64,000 nt of DNA from Salegentibacter sediminis. Its GTDB lineage: Bacteria; Bacteroidota; Bacteroidia; Flavobacteriales; Flavobacteriaceae. Position 1 is the first letter of the stretch. Each line of letters opens with the position of its first letter. A program made the position numbers and the translations under genes. Shown one piece after another: positions 9,052 through 16,680 of this stretch. The notes under the pieces were generated by a model, which made no database searches, was not told the origin of the DNA, and saw only the letters and a program-made list of their open reading frames with translations. The DNA lies in NCBI RefSeq assembly GCF_002078605.1, contig NZ_MSJR01000011.1, positions 1 to 64,000 on the forward strand, in the 5' to 3' direction.

Positions 9052-9190
9052 ATAGATTGGTTTTAAGAAGCTTAAACTTAAGAAAAATAAAATACTTCTC
9101 TGAAATTAAACTTCCAGTCCGTTTTCCCCAGCTACAAATCCCCAATAAAATTGAGACCCCTCCAAAAGTGATAAGACTATGGGAATATCT

Positions 9191-9352
9191 TTATTTTTCT
9201 CTGGAAAGTTCGTAGTCCTGGCGACCATCTGCATATCCTTTCTTGAAAGATTCTACATTCTCTTCCCAATTATAGATTGTTGAAAATGCAAAAGCTGCCA
9301 GCAGGCCAAGAATAAAAAATTTAAAATCTCTGGATGTTAGTTTAAATTTCAT
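9191..9352 (-). CDS. Small single-span membrane protein (53 aa), unknown
   Basis: The complement of 9191-9352 reads ATG to TAA as 53 residues. A basic N-terminus (MKFKLTSRDFK) precedes one hydrophobic segment (FFILGLLAAFAFSTIY), followed by a charged tail (NWEENVESFKKGYADGRQDY). The tail ending in GYADGRQDYEL is often seen in small Bacteroidota membrane proteins. I do not recognise a named family. It lies on the same strand as its neighbours, 139 nt upstream of the stress-protein gene. Confidence 0.6.
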   Translation of the reverse strand: MKFKLTSRDFKFFILGLLAAFAFSTIYNWEENVESFKKGYADGRQDYELSREK

Positions 9353-9440
9353 TTTAATTTATTTTGAGTTCTCAATTTACATTTTTATAGATAATTATAG
9401 ATCAACTTTTTTAAGGGACTTGCTGGATCTTAAACCGGCT

Positions 9441-9734
9441 TTAAAATAGCTGATTCAAATAATCATTAAGGTAGATTAAAATGACTGCAGTGATTAATAT
9501 TGATATTCCCAGAATTTTTAATTCTTTATAAAATTCTTTTTGTGCATTGGCCTTTATCTGAGTCATCACTTTCTTTAATTCCTTTTCTTCCAACTCTACA
9601 AAAGGCACTGAATCTTCTCTTAACTTATCCACATGAATTTTTTCCATATAATATTCCCTGAACTTTGGCCGCTTAGAATTCAGCAAAGAATTATTGTGGT
9701 CATGCTGACTTTTAGTACCTTTTTTTATAGGCAT
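9441..9734 (-). CDS. Small C-terminally anchored membrane protein (97 aa), unknown
   Basis: The first 70 residues are polar and helical with many Lys/Glu (VELEEKELKKVMTQIKANAQKEF). Residues 73-91 form one hydrophobic span (LGISILITAVILIYLNDYL), and almost nothing follows. It therefore looks like a tail-anchored protein with a cytoplasmic helical domain. A later ATG at residue 30 (MEKIHVDK) is an alternative start. No recognised family. Confidence 0.55.
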   Translation of the reverse strand: MPIKKGTKSQHDHNNSLLNSKRPKFREYYMEKIHVDKLREDSVPFVELEEKELKKVMTQIKANAQKEFYKELKILGISILITAVILIYLNDYLNQLF

Positions 9735-9904
9735 ATTGAATCTTTAGGTTGGATGAAATCGCAATTATCACGGAATCATTAGATTATAAAACTAAGGAAT
9801 TTTAATTTGTGGTATCCATCCTGGCATTTGATATCGCTAAGGGAAGGCTCCAAGATTAGCCTGCAAGGCTTCCAAAGCCTTCAATTTGTTTTAGAAATCG
9901 GATT

Positions 9905-10585
9905 CTAATCTAAGATAAAATTAACCCCCGAAACCATAAAAAGCTCATGGGTAAGATCTCGGGTATAATTTTCCAGTCGGTATTCCAGGCTTATTTCCCA
10001 TTCCAGGTTTTTAAAGGCTTCGTTTTCCAGGCCAATGGAAAATCTTTGTTCAGCCTCGGGCTTAAAATGTTTTGCCATAGTGTAGAGGAATTCCGTATCT
10101 ATTCCAAAACTCCAAACCTGGTTAATAGGCCTGGAAAATCCCAGTTCATACCTTAGCCGATGTTCGGTTTTTTTCTTGAAACGCTGTTCCAACCTAAAGC
10201 GCTGAGAAAGGGATAATGGTGCTTTGGCGTTCTCCAGTTCTAATTGTTCAATTATCCGGAACTCATCGGCTTCAGTAGCATCAAATATTTCTTTGAATCG
10301 GTATCTCAATCCCAAACTAATGATAGCGGCTTCGGAAAAATTGTAATTGGTAAACTGGCTGAATTCTATATGACTATGTTGATATCCGGCCGTTTTCGTG
10401 CCGTTTTCTCTTCTTAATAGCATGCCCCTGTTTCCGAAGCTAAGATCTATACTCCAGTTCTTTTTTGCCGGAAAGCTTAGATCAAATTCACTTTCATAAT
10501 AAAATTCCCCCGGGGCCTGCGCCTGCCCAGCAAAACCTGCCAAAAAAACAAAGATGATTATGAACCTGAGTGTAACTTTATTCAT
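9905..10585 (-). CDS. DUF2490 outer-membrane beta-barrel-like protein
   Basis: A 226-residue protein with a signal peptide ending in GQAQA. The rest is alternating polar/aromatic strands (EFYYESEFDLSF, LSQRFRLEQRFKKKTEHRLRYELGF, EWEISLEYRLENY) and the chain ends close to the last strand, as in small barrels. It matches the DUF2490 pattern, whose function is unknown. It is the last gene of a leftward operon (PepSY-like lipoprotein, SdiA-regulated-type protein, DedA-type protein, DUF2490) with 9-27 nt gaps. The operon may be controlled by the adjacent two-component system. Confidence 0.75.
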   Translation of the reverse strand: MNKVTLRFIIIFVFLAGFAGQAQAPGEFYYESEFDLSFPAKKNWSIDLSFGNRGMLLRRENGTKTAGYQHSHIEFSQFTNYNFSEAAIISLGLRYRFKEIFDATEADEFRIIEQLELENAKAPLSLSQRFRLEQRFKKKTEHRLRYELGFSRPINQVWSFGIDTEFLYTMAKHFKPEAEQRFSIGLENEAFKNLEWEISLEYRLENYTRDLTHELFMVSGVNFILD

Positions 10586-10594
10586 AGCGAAGCT

Positions 10595-11302
10595 TTAGGA
10601 TTTTCTTTTGCGTTTATCCCAATAAACGTATAATAAGAAAAGGATAAGGCTCACCACCGAACCCCAAAGTAAACCTGTTTTTAATTCGCTGGTGCTTTCT
10701 CCTATTATTGCTATAAATAGGCTAAGAGGAGCGATTCCCACCAGGGTAGCCCCAATAAACTTCCAATAGCCCATTCTCAATATTCCTCCAACGAAACTAA
10801 TGGCATCATTTGATAAAAACGGATTCAACCGGGTGACGATAACCGCCCAAAACCCATAATCTTCAATAAAATCCCCGATCTTTTTTTCTGATTTTCTTCC
10901 AATTAACTTCTGTACTATTACCGGGCCTAAAAATCTTCCAATGGTATAGCCTACGGTAGAGGCAGCAAAAACTGCGGCTAAGATTATAAGACTACCCCAA
11001 ACAGGACCATAGGCTAAAATGGAGACTACCATTAAGGCGATGCTGGGTATCACCAATAAGAACATTTGCACTATCATAGCAATGACTAATACCAGGGGGC
11101 CGAACCATCCAAAATCTGAAACCCATGCTTTAATGCGGGCATTATCATCACTGGTTAAAACCGCCCAGGCTTCCTGTAAAAATTCCCGTACTCCGGGAAT
11201 GAAAAAATAGCCTAGCAATACGGCCGAGATAATTCCTGCGGAAATATACAGGGGCATTTTACTTTTTTTACGCGGAGCTTGCCCGGAAATCATATTACTC
11301 AT
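10595..11302 (-). CDS. TVP38/TMEM64 (DedA-like, VTT domain) membrane protein
   Basis: A 235-residue integral membrane protein. Typical features are the first span (LYISAGIISAVLLGYFFIPG), a FGWFGPLVLVIAMIVQMFLL core, the re-entrant motif YTIGRFLGPVIVQKLIG, and VTRLNPFLSNDAISFVGGIL, which corresponds to the family's R-x-x-P...N-x-x-x-G signature. VTT-domain proteins act in lipid scrambling or envelope lipid recycling. The basic C-terminus (YWDKRKRKS) faces the cytoplasm. The family call is secure; the substrate is unknown. Confidence 0.88.
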   Translation of the reverse strand: MSNMISGQAPRKKSKMPLYISAGIISAVLLGYFFIPGVREFLQEAWAVLTSDDNARIKAWVSDFGWFGPLVLVIAMIVQMFLLVIPSIALMVVSILAYGPVWGSLIILAAVFAASTVGYTIGRFLGPVIVQKLIGRKSEKKIGDFIEDYGFWAVIVTRLNPFLSNDAISFVGGILRMGYWKFIGATLVGIAPLSLFIAIIGESTSELKTGLLWGSVVSLILFLLYVYWDKRKRKS

Positions 11303-11329
11303 TCTGATAAATTTGGGGATTATTGCAGC

Positions 11330-12178
11330 TTATTTTTCGTTGATAGAAATCTTTAAAATATTGGCAGGTTTTCCTTCAGCCTCATTGGAAATATAGATGT
11401 CGCCGTCTGAACTAAAGCTAAGACCTTCCGGATTCTGAAAATCTTTGGAATCCAGCTTAAGAAGTTTTAATGCTTTTCCTGCGGAATTTGTTATCAGCAG
11501 TTTTGGGCGTGTTCCGTCTAGAATATAGATTTTTCCATCTTTTGGATGCAACTCAATTGCACCCGGACTAAACCGGTTTTTAGTCCTTCCCTTTAGATCC
11601 TTAAAGATTGGGTCTTCCAGGTTTATGCTGAAAAATGCTTCCGAAGACTGTTTTTTCGAGCCGGGTTTAAAGGAAAATACCTCCTTTCTGTCATCAGCGT
11701 CTTTACGTTCCTTAACAGCCATTAAAAGAATATTTCCGTCAGGATTGGCACTAAGACCCTCGAGGTTGATGCCGCTAATTTTGTTAGCGGGAGTGACATA
11801 TTTTTGAACCTGGGGGTTTTGCTTATAACTGGAAATTTCAAATACCAGGCCATCACTTCTAAGCACATAAAGTTTTTCATTAAAGAGATTTATATCTTCA
11901 TAATCCCCCGATTCTCCAAATTCTATTCGGTCTACTATTTGGGAGCTCTTCAGGTTATAGATAAATACTATCCCGTCTTCGTCCTGAACACAGGCGAGCA
12001 GATCATTCCCCAGCCATGTAATTCCGGAGATCTCATTTAATTCTTCGGGTAATTCCCATTTTTCCTCTATGCTGTAAGCATCAAAGCTTAAACCCTCATT
12101 CTCACCCGAAATTTTGTAAGTTAAGAGTCCCACTATGAGGAAAATAATGCCTACGATTCCAAATACTATTCTGTTCAT
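11330..12178 (-). CDS. SdiA-regulated family beta-propeller protein
   Basis: A 282-residue protein anchored or exported by an N-terminal hydrophobic segment (IVFGIVGIIFLIVGLLTY), followed by a beta-propeller. Repeats have the form EISGITWLGNDLLACVQDEDG, YEDINLFNEKLYVL, and PEGLSFSSDGDIYISNE. This is the SdiA-regulated (YjiK-like) family, of unknown biochemical role. It starts 9 nt after the PepSY-like lipoprotein gene. Placement in the same operon suggests an envelope function responding to the local two-component system; that is inference. Confidence 0.8.
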   Translation of the reverse strand: MNRIVFGIVGIIFLIVGLLTYKISGENEGLSFDAYSIEEKWELPEELNEISGITWLGNDLLACVQDEDGIVFIYNLKSSQIVDRIEFGESGDYEDINLFNEKLYVLRSDGLVFEISSYKQNPQVQKYVTPANKISGINLEGLSANPDGNILLMAVKERKDADDRKEVFSFKPGSKKQSSEAFFSINLEDPIFKDLKGRTKNRFSPGAIELHPKDGKIYILDGTRPKLLITNSAGKALKLLKLDSKDFQNPEGLSFSSDGDIYISNEAEGKPANILKISINEK

Positions 12179-12187
12179 CTCAAACCT

Positions 12188-12634
12188 TTATTTCCAGTAA
12201 TTAATATTAGGTAATGTTTTACCTTCTTTATCCAATACAATCAATTCATCTTTGAACAACCGGTCCAGTTTTACCTGGAAATAAACCCCATCTGCATTTC
12301 TTAGTATTTCGGGTTTTTTCAGTTTAACCGTATCATATGTTTTTAGCAATTCCCCGGTAACTTCTTTTGGAAATTCATTGATCGCGGTTTCGTATTTTTC
12401 TCTGCGAATACTTCCTATTTCATCAATATCTGCTTTGTAGTCTACCTCTTCAATTTCAAAAGAAACTTCATAAAGCTTATCCTTTTTTTTAAAATCTGCC
12501 TCCTGAGCCTTCGGGTAGTGCATTTCGAATTTATTTAAAACTACTGAAGGAATATTAGCATAGGGATAGTCATCGCTATCACAGGAAATCAAACCCATGG
12601 CAAAAACTATCAATAAGCTCTGATTAAACCTCAT
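12188..12634 (-). CDS. PepSY-like (DUF2874) lipoprotein
   Basis: A 148-residue lipoprotein with lipobox GLISC followed by DSDDYPY, an acidic start suggesting surface display. The body matches the PepSY-like DUF2874 fold: VVLNKFEMHYPKAQEADFKKKDKLYEVSFE ... YKADIDEIGSIRREKYET, then a second half ending TLPNINYW. A PepSY-like gene of the same family is divergently transcribed on the other side of the adjacent kinase/regulator pair. The two genes share an upstream sequence box (see 12668-12684 and 14675-14691). It heads a four-gene leftward operon. Confidence 0.78.
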   Translation of the reverse strand: MRFNQSLLIVFAMGLISCDSDDYPYANIPSVVLNKFEMHYPKAQEADFKKKDKLYEVSFEIEEVDYKADIDEIGSIRREKYETAINEFPKEVTGELLKTYDTVKLKKPEILRNADGVYFQVKLDRLFKDELIVLDKEGKTLPNINYWK

Positions 12635-12667
12635 CTTGTTATTTTTGAGCTAAGATCTAATGGAAAT

Positions 12668-12684
12668 CTGTAAAGAATTGGGAA
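12668..12684 (-). promoter_or_regulatory. Putative response-regulator box upstream of the PepSY-like lipoprotein operon
   Basis: Read on the minus strand it is TTCCCAATTCTTTACAG, starting 50 nt before the ATG at 12634. The box at 14675-14691 has the same first ten bases and matches it at 15 of 17 positions. The TTCC and TTAC half-sites are 11 bp apart, the spacing used by OmpR/PhoB-type regulators. Confidence 0.55.
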
Positions 12685-12686
12685 GT

Positions 12687-13946
12687 TTAAAATTTCACCC
12701 TGAAGAGATGTTTATCCTGTCGGAATTCATAGCTCAATTGGATCTCCAGGGCCTCTGCAATAGTTTTACTGATAGCGAGGCCTAAACCGGTAGAACTTTT
12801 CTTGTTCGACCCGGTAAAGCGCTGAAAGATGGTAGTGGGATCTAAACTTTTATTACCGGGATTTTCAAACTGTATTTCCCTGGACTTAACGCGTATGACG
12901 ATTCTACTTTCAGCAGGGGAGTGCAATATCGCATTTCTGAGAAGATTAGAGATAAGCAAGCCCGCAAGGTCCTTGTTGCTCTTATTGCTGATTTCTTCTT
13001 CCTCTTCGAACTCTATTTGCAGATTCTTAAAATTGCTGAGGTCCTTAAATTCTATTAGGAACTGCTTGATAAGATTGTTCCAGTTGATTTCTTCTGATTT
13101 ATCAAATTGCCGGTTTTCTATCCGGGACAGCAATAATAGCGACCGGTTAAGGCGGGTAAGCCTTTCTAAGCTGCTTAGGACTACAGCCAGTTCTTCCATA
13201 GCCTTTTCCGGTAGATCATTATTTTCTGCCATCAGCTCTAATTTATTAATGCTCACGGCTAAGGGAGTTTGTAATTCGTGGGAGGCATTTTCAATGAATT
13301 CTTTCTGGCTGCGGTAACTCTGCACGGTCTTATCCAGCAACCTCCCAATTTGCTTATTTAAAAGCTTAAACTCTTCAATATTGGTTTCTTCCTTTTCAAT
13401 GTTAGAATCTTTAACGATATTAAAATTTTCCAGGTTTTTCACCACTTTATAGAAAGGTTTCCAGGTGCGTTTCTGGAAATATCTGTTAAGCAATAAGATG
13501 GTTAATATCAAACCTGCATATAAATATAACAGGGAAATGAAGAGTTCTTTTCTTAGATCATCTTCCTCAACCATAGAGGTAACTACCTTAATCTTATAAT
13601 AGTTTCCATCCTGCCTGAAAACACTTTCAAGGAGTCTTACCGGTTCGTACTCCGATTCGTTTTCCATGTACATCAGGGTATCGCGGTAAGAATCTTTATA
13701 AGTTTTGCTAATGTTTGCGGTGGTAGGGGTTATGATATAATTACCGTCTTCAAATTCACTTTTTTGCAATAAAAATGGATCCTGACGTGCTTTCCTGAGA
13801 ATGAGAATTTTTTGGTTATCCAGCCCGTCATCCATACTATCATAGATCTCATCCAGTATCTCGAAATAGAAGATAACCGCCCATATCCCCAGCAAGAATA
13901 TAAGTATTACGGCTAAATGGCCGGTGGTGTAATTGAGTAATTTCAT
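12687..13946 (-). CDS. Sensor histidine kinase
   Basis: A 419-residue membrane kinase. TM1 is LAVILIFLLGIWAVIFYFEIL (about 10-30). An extracytoplasmic sensor of about 100 residues follows, then TM2 (LFISLLYLYAGLILTILLLN). The dimerisation helix holds the phospho-acceptor His in ENASHELQTPLA. The ATPase lobe has N box ISNLLRNAILHSP, G1 RIVIRV...FENPGN and G2 STGLGLAISKTIAEAL. Its ATG overlaps the stop of the response-regulator gene by 4 nt, so the two are translationally coupled and form a cognate pair. The sensor is not a known ligand domain. Confidence 0.93.
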   Translation of the reverse strand: MKLLNYTTGHLAVILIFLLGIWAVIFYFEILDEIYDSMDDGLDNQKILILRKARQDPFLLQKSEFEDGNYIITPTTANISKTYKDSYRDTLMYMENESEYEPVRLLESVFRQDGNYYKIKVVTSMVEEDDLRKELFISLLYLYAGLILTILLLNRYFQKRTWKPFYKVVKNLENFNIVKDSNIEKEETNIEEFKLLNKQIGRLLDKTVQSYRSQKEFIENASHELQTPLAVSINKLELMAENNDLPEKAMEELAVVLSSLERLTRLNRSLLLLSRIENRQFDKSEEINWNNLIKQFLIEFKDLSNFKNLQIEFEEEEEISNKSNKDLAGLLISNLLRNAILHSPAESRIVIRVKSREIQFENPGNKSLDPTTIFQRFTGSNKKSSTGLGLAISKTIAEALEIQLSYEFRQDKHLFRVKF

Positions 13947-14620
13947 AGTATTACCAGCTTATAACCTATGCCATAGACCGCCTTAATTTCGATTGTTGCC
14001 CCGGCTTCTGCCAGTTTTTTCCGAAGATTCTTTATTTGGGAATAGATAAAATCGAAGTTATCGGCCTGATCTATATAATCGCCCCAAACATGTTCTGCCA
14101 GGGCCGATTTGCTTACCAGCCGGTTCTTATTGGTGCATAAGTAAAAAAGCACATCAAATTCCTTTCGGTTCAGTTCCAGTTCCTGATCTTCAATATGCAC
14201 CAGGTGCCGCTCAGGATTGATCTTAAGATTGCCGATCTCCAGAACCTGGGCACCGTCTAATTTATTACGGCGCAAAACCGCTTTCACCCGGGCATTGAGT
14301 TCGGCCATATGAAAAGGTTTTGGAAGGTAATCGTCTGCCCCCAGGTTTAAACCATTTATTCTATCGTCTAAGGAGTCTTTTGCCGATACTATAATTAATG
14401 AATCTGTGTACCCATTCTTTTTTAAATGCTCAAAAAGCTTCAGCCCATTCCCGTCGGGAAGCCCTATATCCAGAAGGATAAGGTCGTAATTATAAACCCC
14501 GGTTCTGTTCACCGCCTCTTTATAAGTCTCAGCAGTCTCTACCAGGAACTGTTCTTTTTCCAGGGTTTCGCGCATATTGCGGCGCATCTCTTTTTCATCT
14601 TCTATAATAAGGATCTTCAT
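13943..14620 (-). CDS. OmpR/PhoB-type response regulator
   Basis: A 225-residue regulator. The receiver domain (1-115) has the acidic pair in IIEDEKEM, the phospho-acceptor Asp in YDLILLDIGLPDGNG (about 52), Ser/Thr in LIIVSAKDS and Lys in LPKPFHMAEL. The C-terminal winged-helix domain includes LELNRKEFDVLFYLCTNKNR and YSQIKNLRKKLAEAG with the final wing VYGIGYKLV. A half-copy of the TTCCCAATT box lies 21-29 nt upstream of its own start, suggesting autoregulation. It probably controls the two PepSY-like genes on either side. Confidence 0.94.
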   Translation of the reverse strand: MKILIIEDEKEMRRNMRETLEKEQFLVETAETYKEAVNRTGVYNYDLILLDIGLPDGNGLKLFEHLKKNGYTDSLIIVSAKDSLDDRINGLNLGADDYLPKPFHMAELNARVKAVLRRNKLDGAQVLEIGNLKINPERHLVHIEDQELELNRKEFDVLFYLCTNKNRLVSKSALAEHVWGDYIDQADNFDFIYSQIKNLRKKLAEAGATIEIKAVYGIGYKLVIL

Positions 14621-14640
14621 AGATACAAACCTAAATTTGA

Positions 14641-14649
14641 AATTGGGAA
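14641..14649 (-). promoter_or_regulatory. Half-copy of the TTCCCAATT box upstream of the response regulator
   Basis: On the minus strand TTCCCAATT starts 29 nt before the regulator ATG. Together with the plus-strand copy at 14675 it forms a perfect 9-bp inverted repeat with a 25-bp spacer in the divergent promoter region. Confidence 0.45.
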
Positions 14650-14674
14650 AGATTTAGGATTCCAACTTCAGCCA

Positions 14675-14691
14675 TTCCCAATTCCTTCCAG
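14675..14691 (+). promoter_or_regulatory. Putative response-regulator box upstream of the PepSY-like gene
   Basis: TTCCCAATTCCTTCCAG, 59 nt before the ATG at 14734. It holds two TTCC half-sites 11 bp apart and matches the box before the other PepSY-like gene at 15 of 17 bases. Confidence 0.55.
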
Positions 14692-14733
14692 TTTTTGAAC
14701 TTTACTTTGTCAGGAATTTAAAAAAAACAAGTT

Positions 14734-15165
14734 ATGAAAAAACTAATTGTAACAGCAGTATTCACAATTTTCTCACTGAGTGTATTTGCACAGACAAATA
14801 ATTCAAAACTCCCGGAGAAAGCCCAAAATTATATAAGTGAATATTTTTCTTCGGACTTAATAACCGAGGTTGAAGAAAATAGCCAATGGAAAGTTTGGGA
14901 AGATGAAAAATTTGAAGTTCGTCTTTCTAACGGCATCGAAATTGATTTTGATGAAAATGGTAATGCCCTGGAAATTGACAGTAAAGGAGAGGAGAGTCTT
15001 CCATTAGAGGCTCTACCTGAAAAGCTTGCTCAATATCTGCAGGAAAATTATCCCGATTCCCAGGTGAAAAGTTGGGAGAAAGACAGGAAAGCCCATGAAA
15101 TTGAACTTACTAATGATGTAGAGTTGGAATTTAACAGTGAAGGCGAATTTGTAAAAATAGATTAA
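14734..15165 (+). CDS. Periplasmic PepSY-like (DUF2874) protein
   Basis: A 143-residue protein with a cleavable signal peptide (MKKLIVTAVFTIFSLSVFAQ). Two similar DUF2874 repeats follow: PEKAQNYISEYFSSDLITEV...WKVWEDEKFEVRLSNGIEIDFDENG and PEKLAQYLQENYPDSQVKSWEKDRKAHEIELTNDVELEFNSEG. There is no lipobox, so it is probably periplasmic. It diverges from the two-component system and carries the shared box in its promoter. Proteins of this fold are often strongly induced by an adjacent two-component system in Bacteroidota, but no enzymatic role is known to me. Confidence 0.82.
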   Translation: MKKLIVTAVFTIFSLSVFAQTNNSKLPEKAQNYISEYFSSDLITEVEENSQWKVWEDEKFEVRLSNGIEIDFDENGNALEIDSKGEESLPLEALPEKLAQYLQENYPDSQVKSWEKDRKAHEIELTNDVELEFNSEGEFVKID

Positions 15166-15187
15166 GAGTTTTGCCCCTTCTAGAATG

Positions 15188-15214
15188 AAAGGTCGCCCAG
15201 GGCGGCCTTTTTTT
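15188..15214 (+). terminator. Rho-independent terminator after the PepSY-like gene
   Basis: Stem AAAGGTCGCC / GGCGGCCTTT with one T-G pair and a short loop, followed by TTTT. Confidence 0.85.
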
Positions 15215-15375
15215 ATAGGAAGAATCTTATTATTTCTAAGCTTGTGGAATCTGAGAACTCAGAATCGAAAATTTCAGGTAACCCAAAACCAACCTCAAAC
15301 CCAGAATCTCGCGAAGGCTAATATTGGCTTTTAAACTTATGCTCCAGGCAAAAAACCTATTAAGATTTTAGAAAA

Positions 15376-16470
15376 CTACCTTGACAGCTTTCTTTTCAGT
15401 TTATCCAGAATGCCTTCTTTAGCCCCGTGCCTTTCATAACCCATAAGATACCCTACAGGCTTCAGAGGTTCAGAATTGTCGAATATGATCTTAAGAATAG
15501 CGAAAATGGGCACAAATAAAATAAGTCCGGCACCACCCCATAATAAGCCTCCGGTAAATATGGCCAGGATCACAAACAGCGGACTCTGCTGAACTTCTTC
15601 TCCAATAATTATCGGTTCCAGAACATAACTTTCTATGAGTTGAATGATCATGACGATTACCGCGAAGGAAATTATTTCCAGGGCAGTATCCCCGAAAATA
15701 AACATAACCAGGATAGGCAGAAGCCCGCTTATAAAAGGTCCTATAAAAGGAATAACGGTTATAAGCGTCCCAAAAAGTACCAACAGGCCGGTAAACGGGA
15801 GCTCATAAATACTAAAGGTTATAAAATACATCACCGCCAGCAAGCTCATAACCTTAAGCCGCCCCCAAAAGTAGTGATATGAAACTTTTCGGGTTTTTTG
15901 AATGATTTTTAAGGTTTGATCCTTTTTTCCTTCGGAAGTGTACATCAAAAGAAACTCTACCAGCTTATCGCGGTTTAGTAATAGTAAAAACAGATATACG
16001 TGTACCACCAGAAGCTTTAACAGGATATCTGAAATATTGGTGAGAAAGGAGGTAAGTTCCTCCCTAATAGTGCTGAGCACACTGGTGAAATCGGCGGGAA
16101 ATACATCTACATCCTGAGACTCAAAGATCCCGGTTTTTCCAACTATGCTTTGCTGCAGGTCCTTCAAAAAATTGACAATAACATCGCGGGTATCAATTAA
16201 TTCTTTCAGGACAATCCCCAGCTGATGAACCAGTAAAAAGAGTAAGGCGCCCAAGCCGATAAAAATAACCAGCGTGCACCAAAAAGAAGATGCGGGTTTG
16301 CTCATCTTCCATTTGGTTTCTAAAAAAAGCGCCAGTGGTAAAATTAAGGCAGCAAGAAAGATCGCAAATGTAAGAGGAATTAAAACACTGGCTCCAAAGT
16401 AAAGCCCGAAAAGCACAAGCATAATAAAAATTAAAATACTGTTCACTCTATTCAAGCCGCTAATATTCAT
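15376..16470 (-). CDS. AI-2E/PerM family transporter
   Basis: A 364-residue protein with about eight membrane segments. The first pair is ILIFIMLVLFGLYFGASVLIPL and FAIFLAALILPLALFL, and the conserved C-terminal block includes GTLITVIPFIGPFISGLLPIL and ESYVLEPIIIGEEVQQSPLFVIL. These are the signatures of the AI-2E/PerM (former UPF0118) family. Members export diverse small molecules or act in ion homeostasis, so the substrate cannot be named. It stands alone between a terminator on its right side and the convergent PepSY-like gene. Confidence 0.88.
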   Translation of the reverse strand: MNISGLNRVNSILIFIMLVLFGLYFGASVLIPLTFAIFLAALILPLALFLETKWKMSKPASSFWCTLVIFIGLGALLFLLVHQLGIVLKELIDTRDVIVNFLKDLQQSIVGKTGIFESQDVDVFPADFTSVLSTIREELTSFLTNISDILLKLLVVHVYLFLLLLNRDKLVEFLLMYTSEGKKDQTLKIIQKTRKVSYHYFWGRLKVMSLLAVMYFITFSIYELPFTGLLVLFGTLITVIPFIGPFISGLLPILVMFIFGDTALEIISFAVIVMIIQLIESYVLEPIIIGEEVQQSPLFVILAIFTGGLLWGGAGLILFVPIFAILKIIFDNSEPLKPVGYLMGYERHGAKEGILDKLKRKLSR

Positions 16471-16652
16471 TGTTTCAGACTACTTTAATTCTAAATTTAC
16501 ACAAATATTATTATTCCCATTTCCGATTTTTAACCAGCTAATAGAGAAAGAGACATTCTAAGGTAAGAAGAAAATTATTAGTTTCCGGCTTCGGGGAAGC
16601 GGCTTAGACTAAAAGGATTTAACCTACTGGACAGGAATTTTTTTAAGTAAGA

Positions 16653-16675
16653 GCGGAGGTGTTCCATACCTCCGC
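16653..16675 (-). terminator. Hairpin downstream of the PLP-enzyme gene
   Basis: Perfect 8-bp GC-rich stem GCGGAGGT / ACCTCCGC starting 6 nt after the stop. No clean T run follows on the minus strand, so termination is likely but not certain. Confidence 0.5.
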
Positions 16676-16680
16676 AAGGA

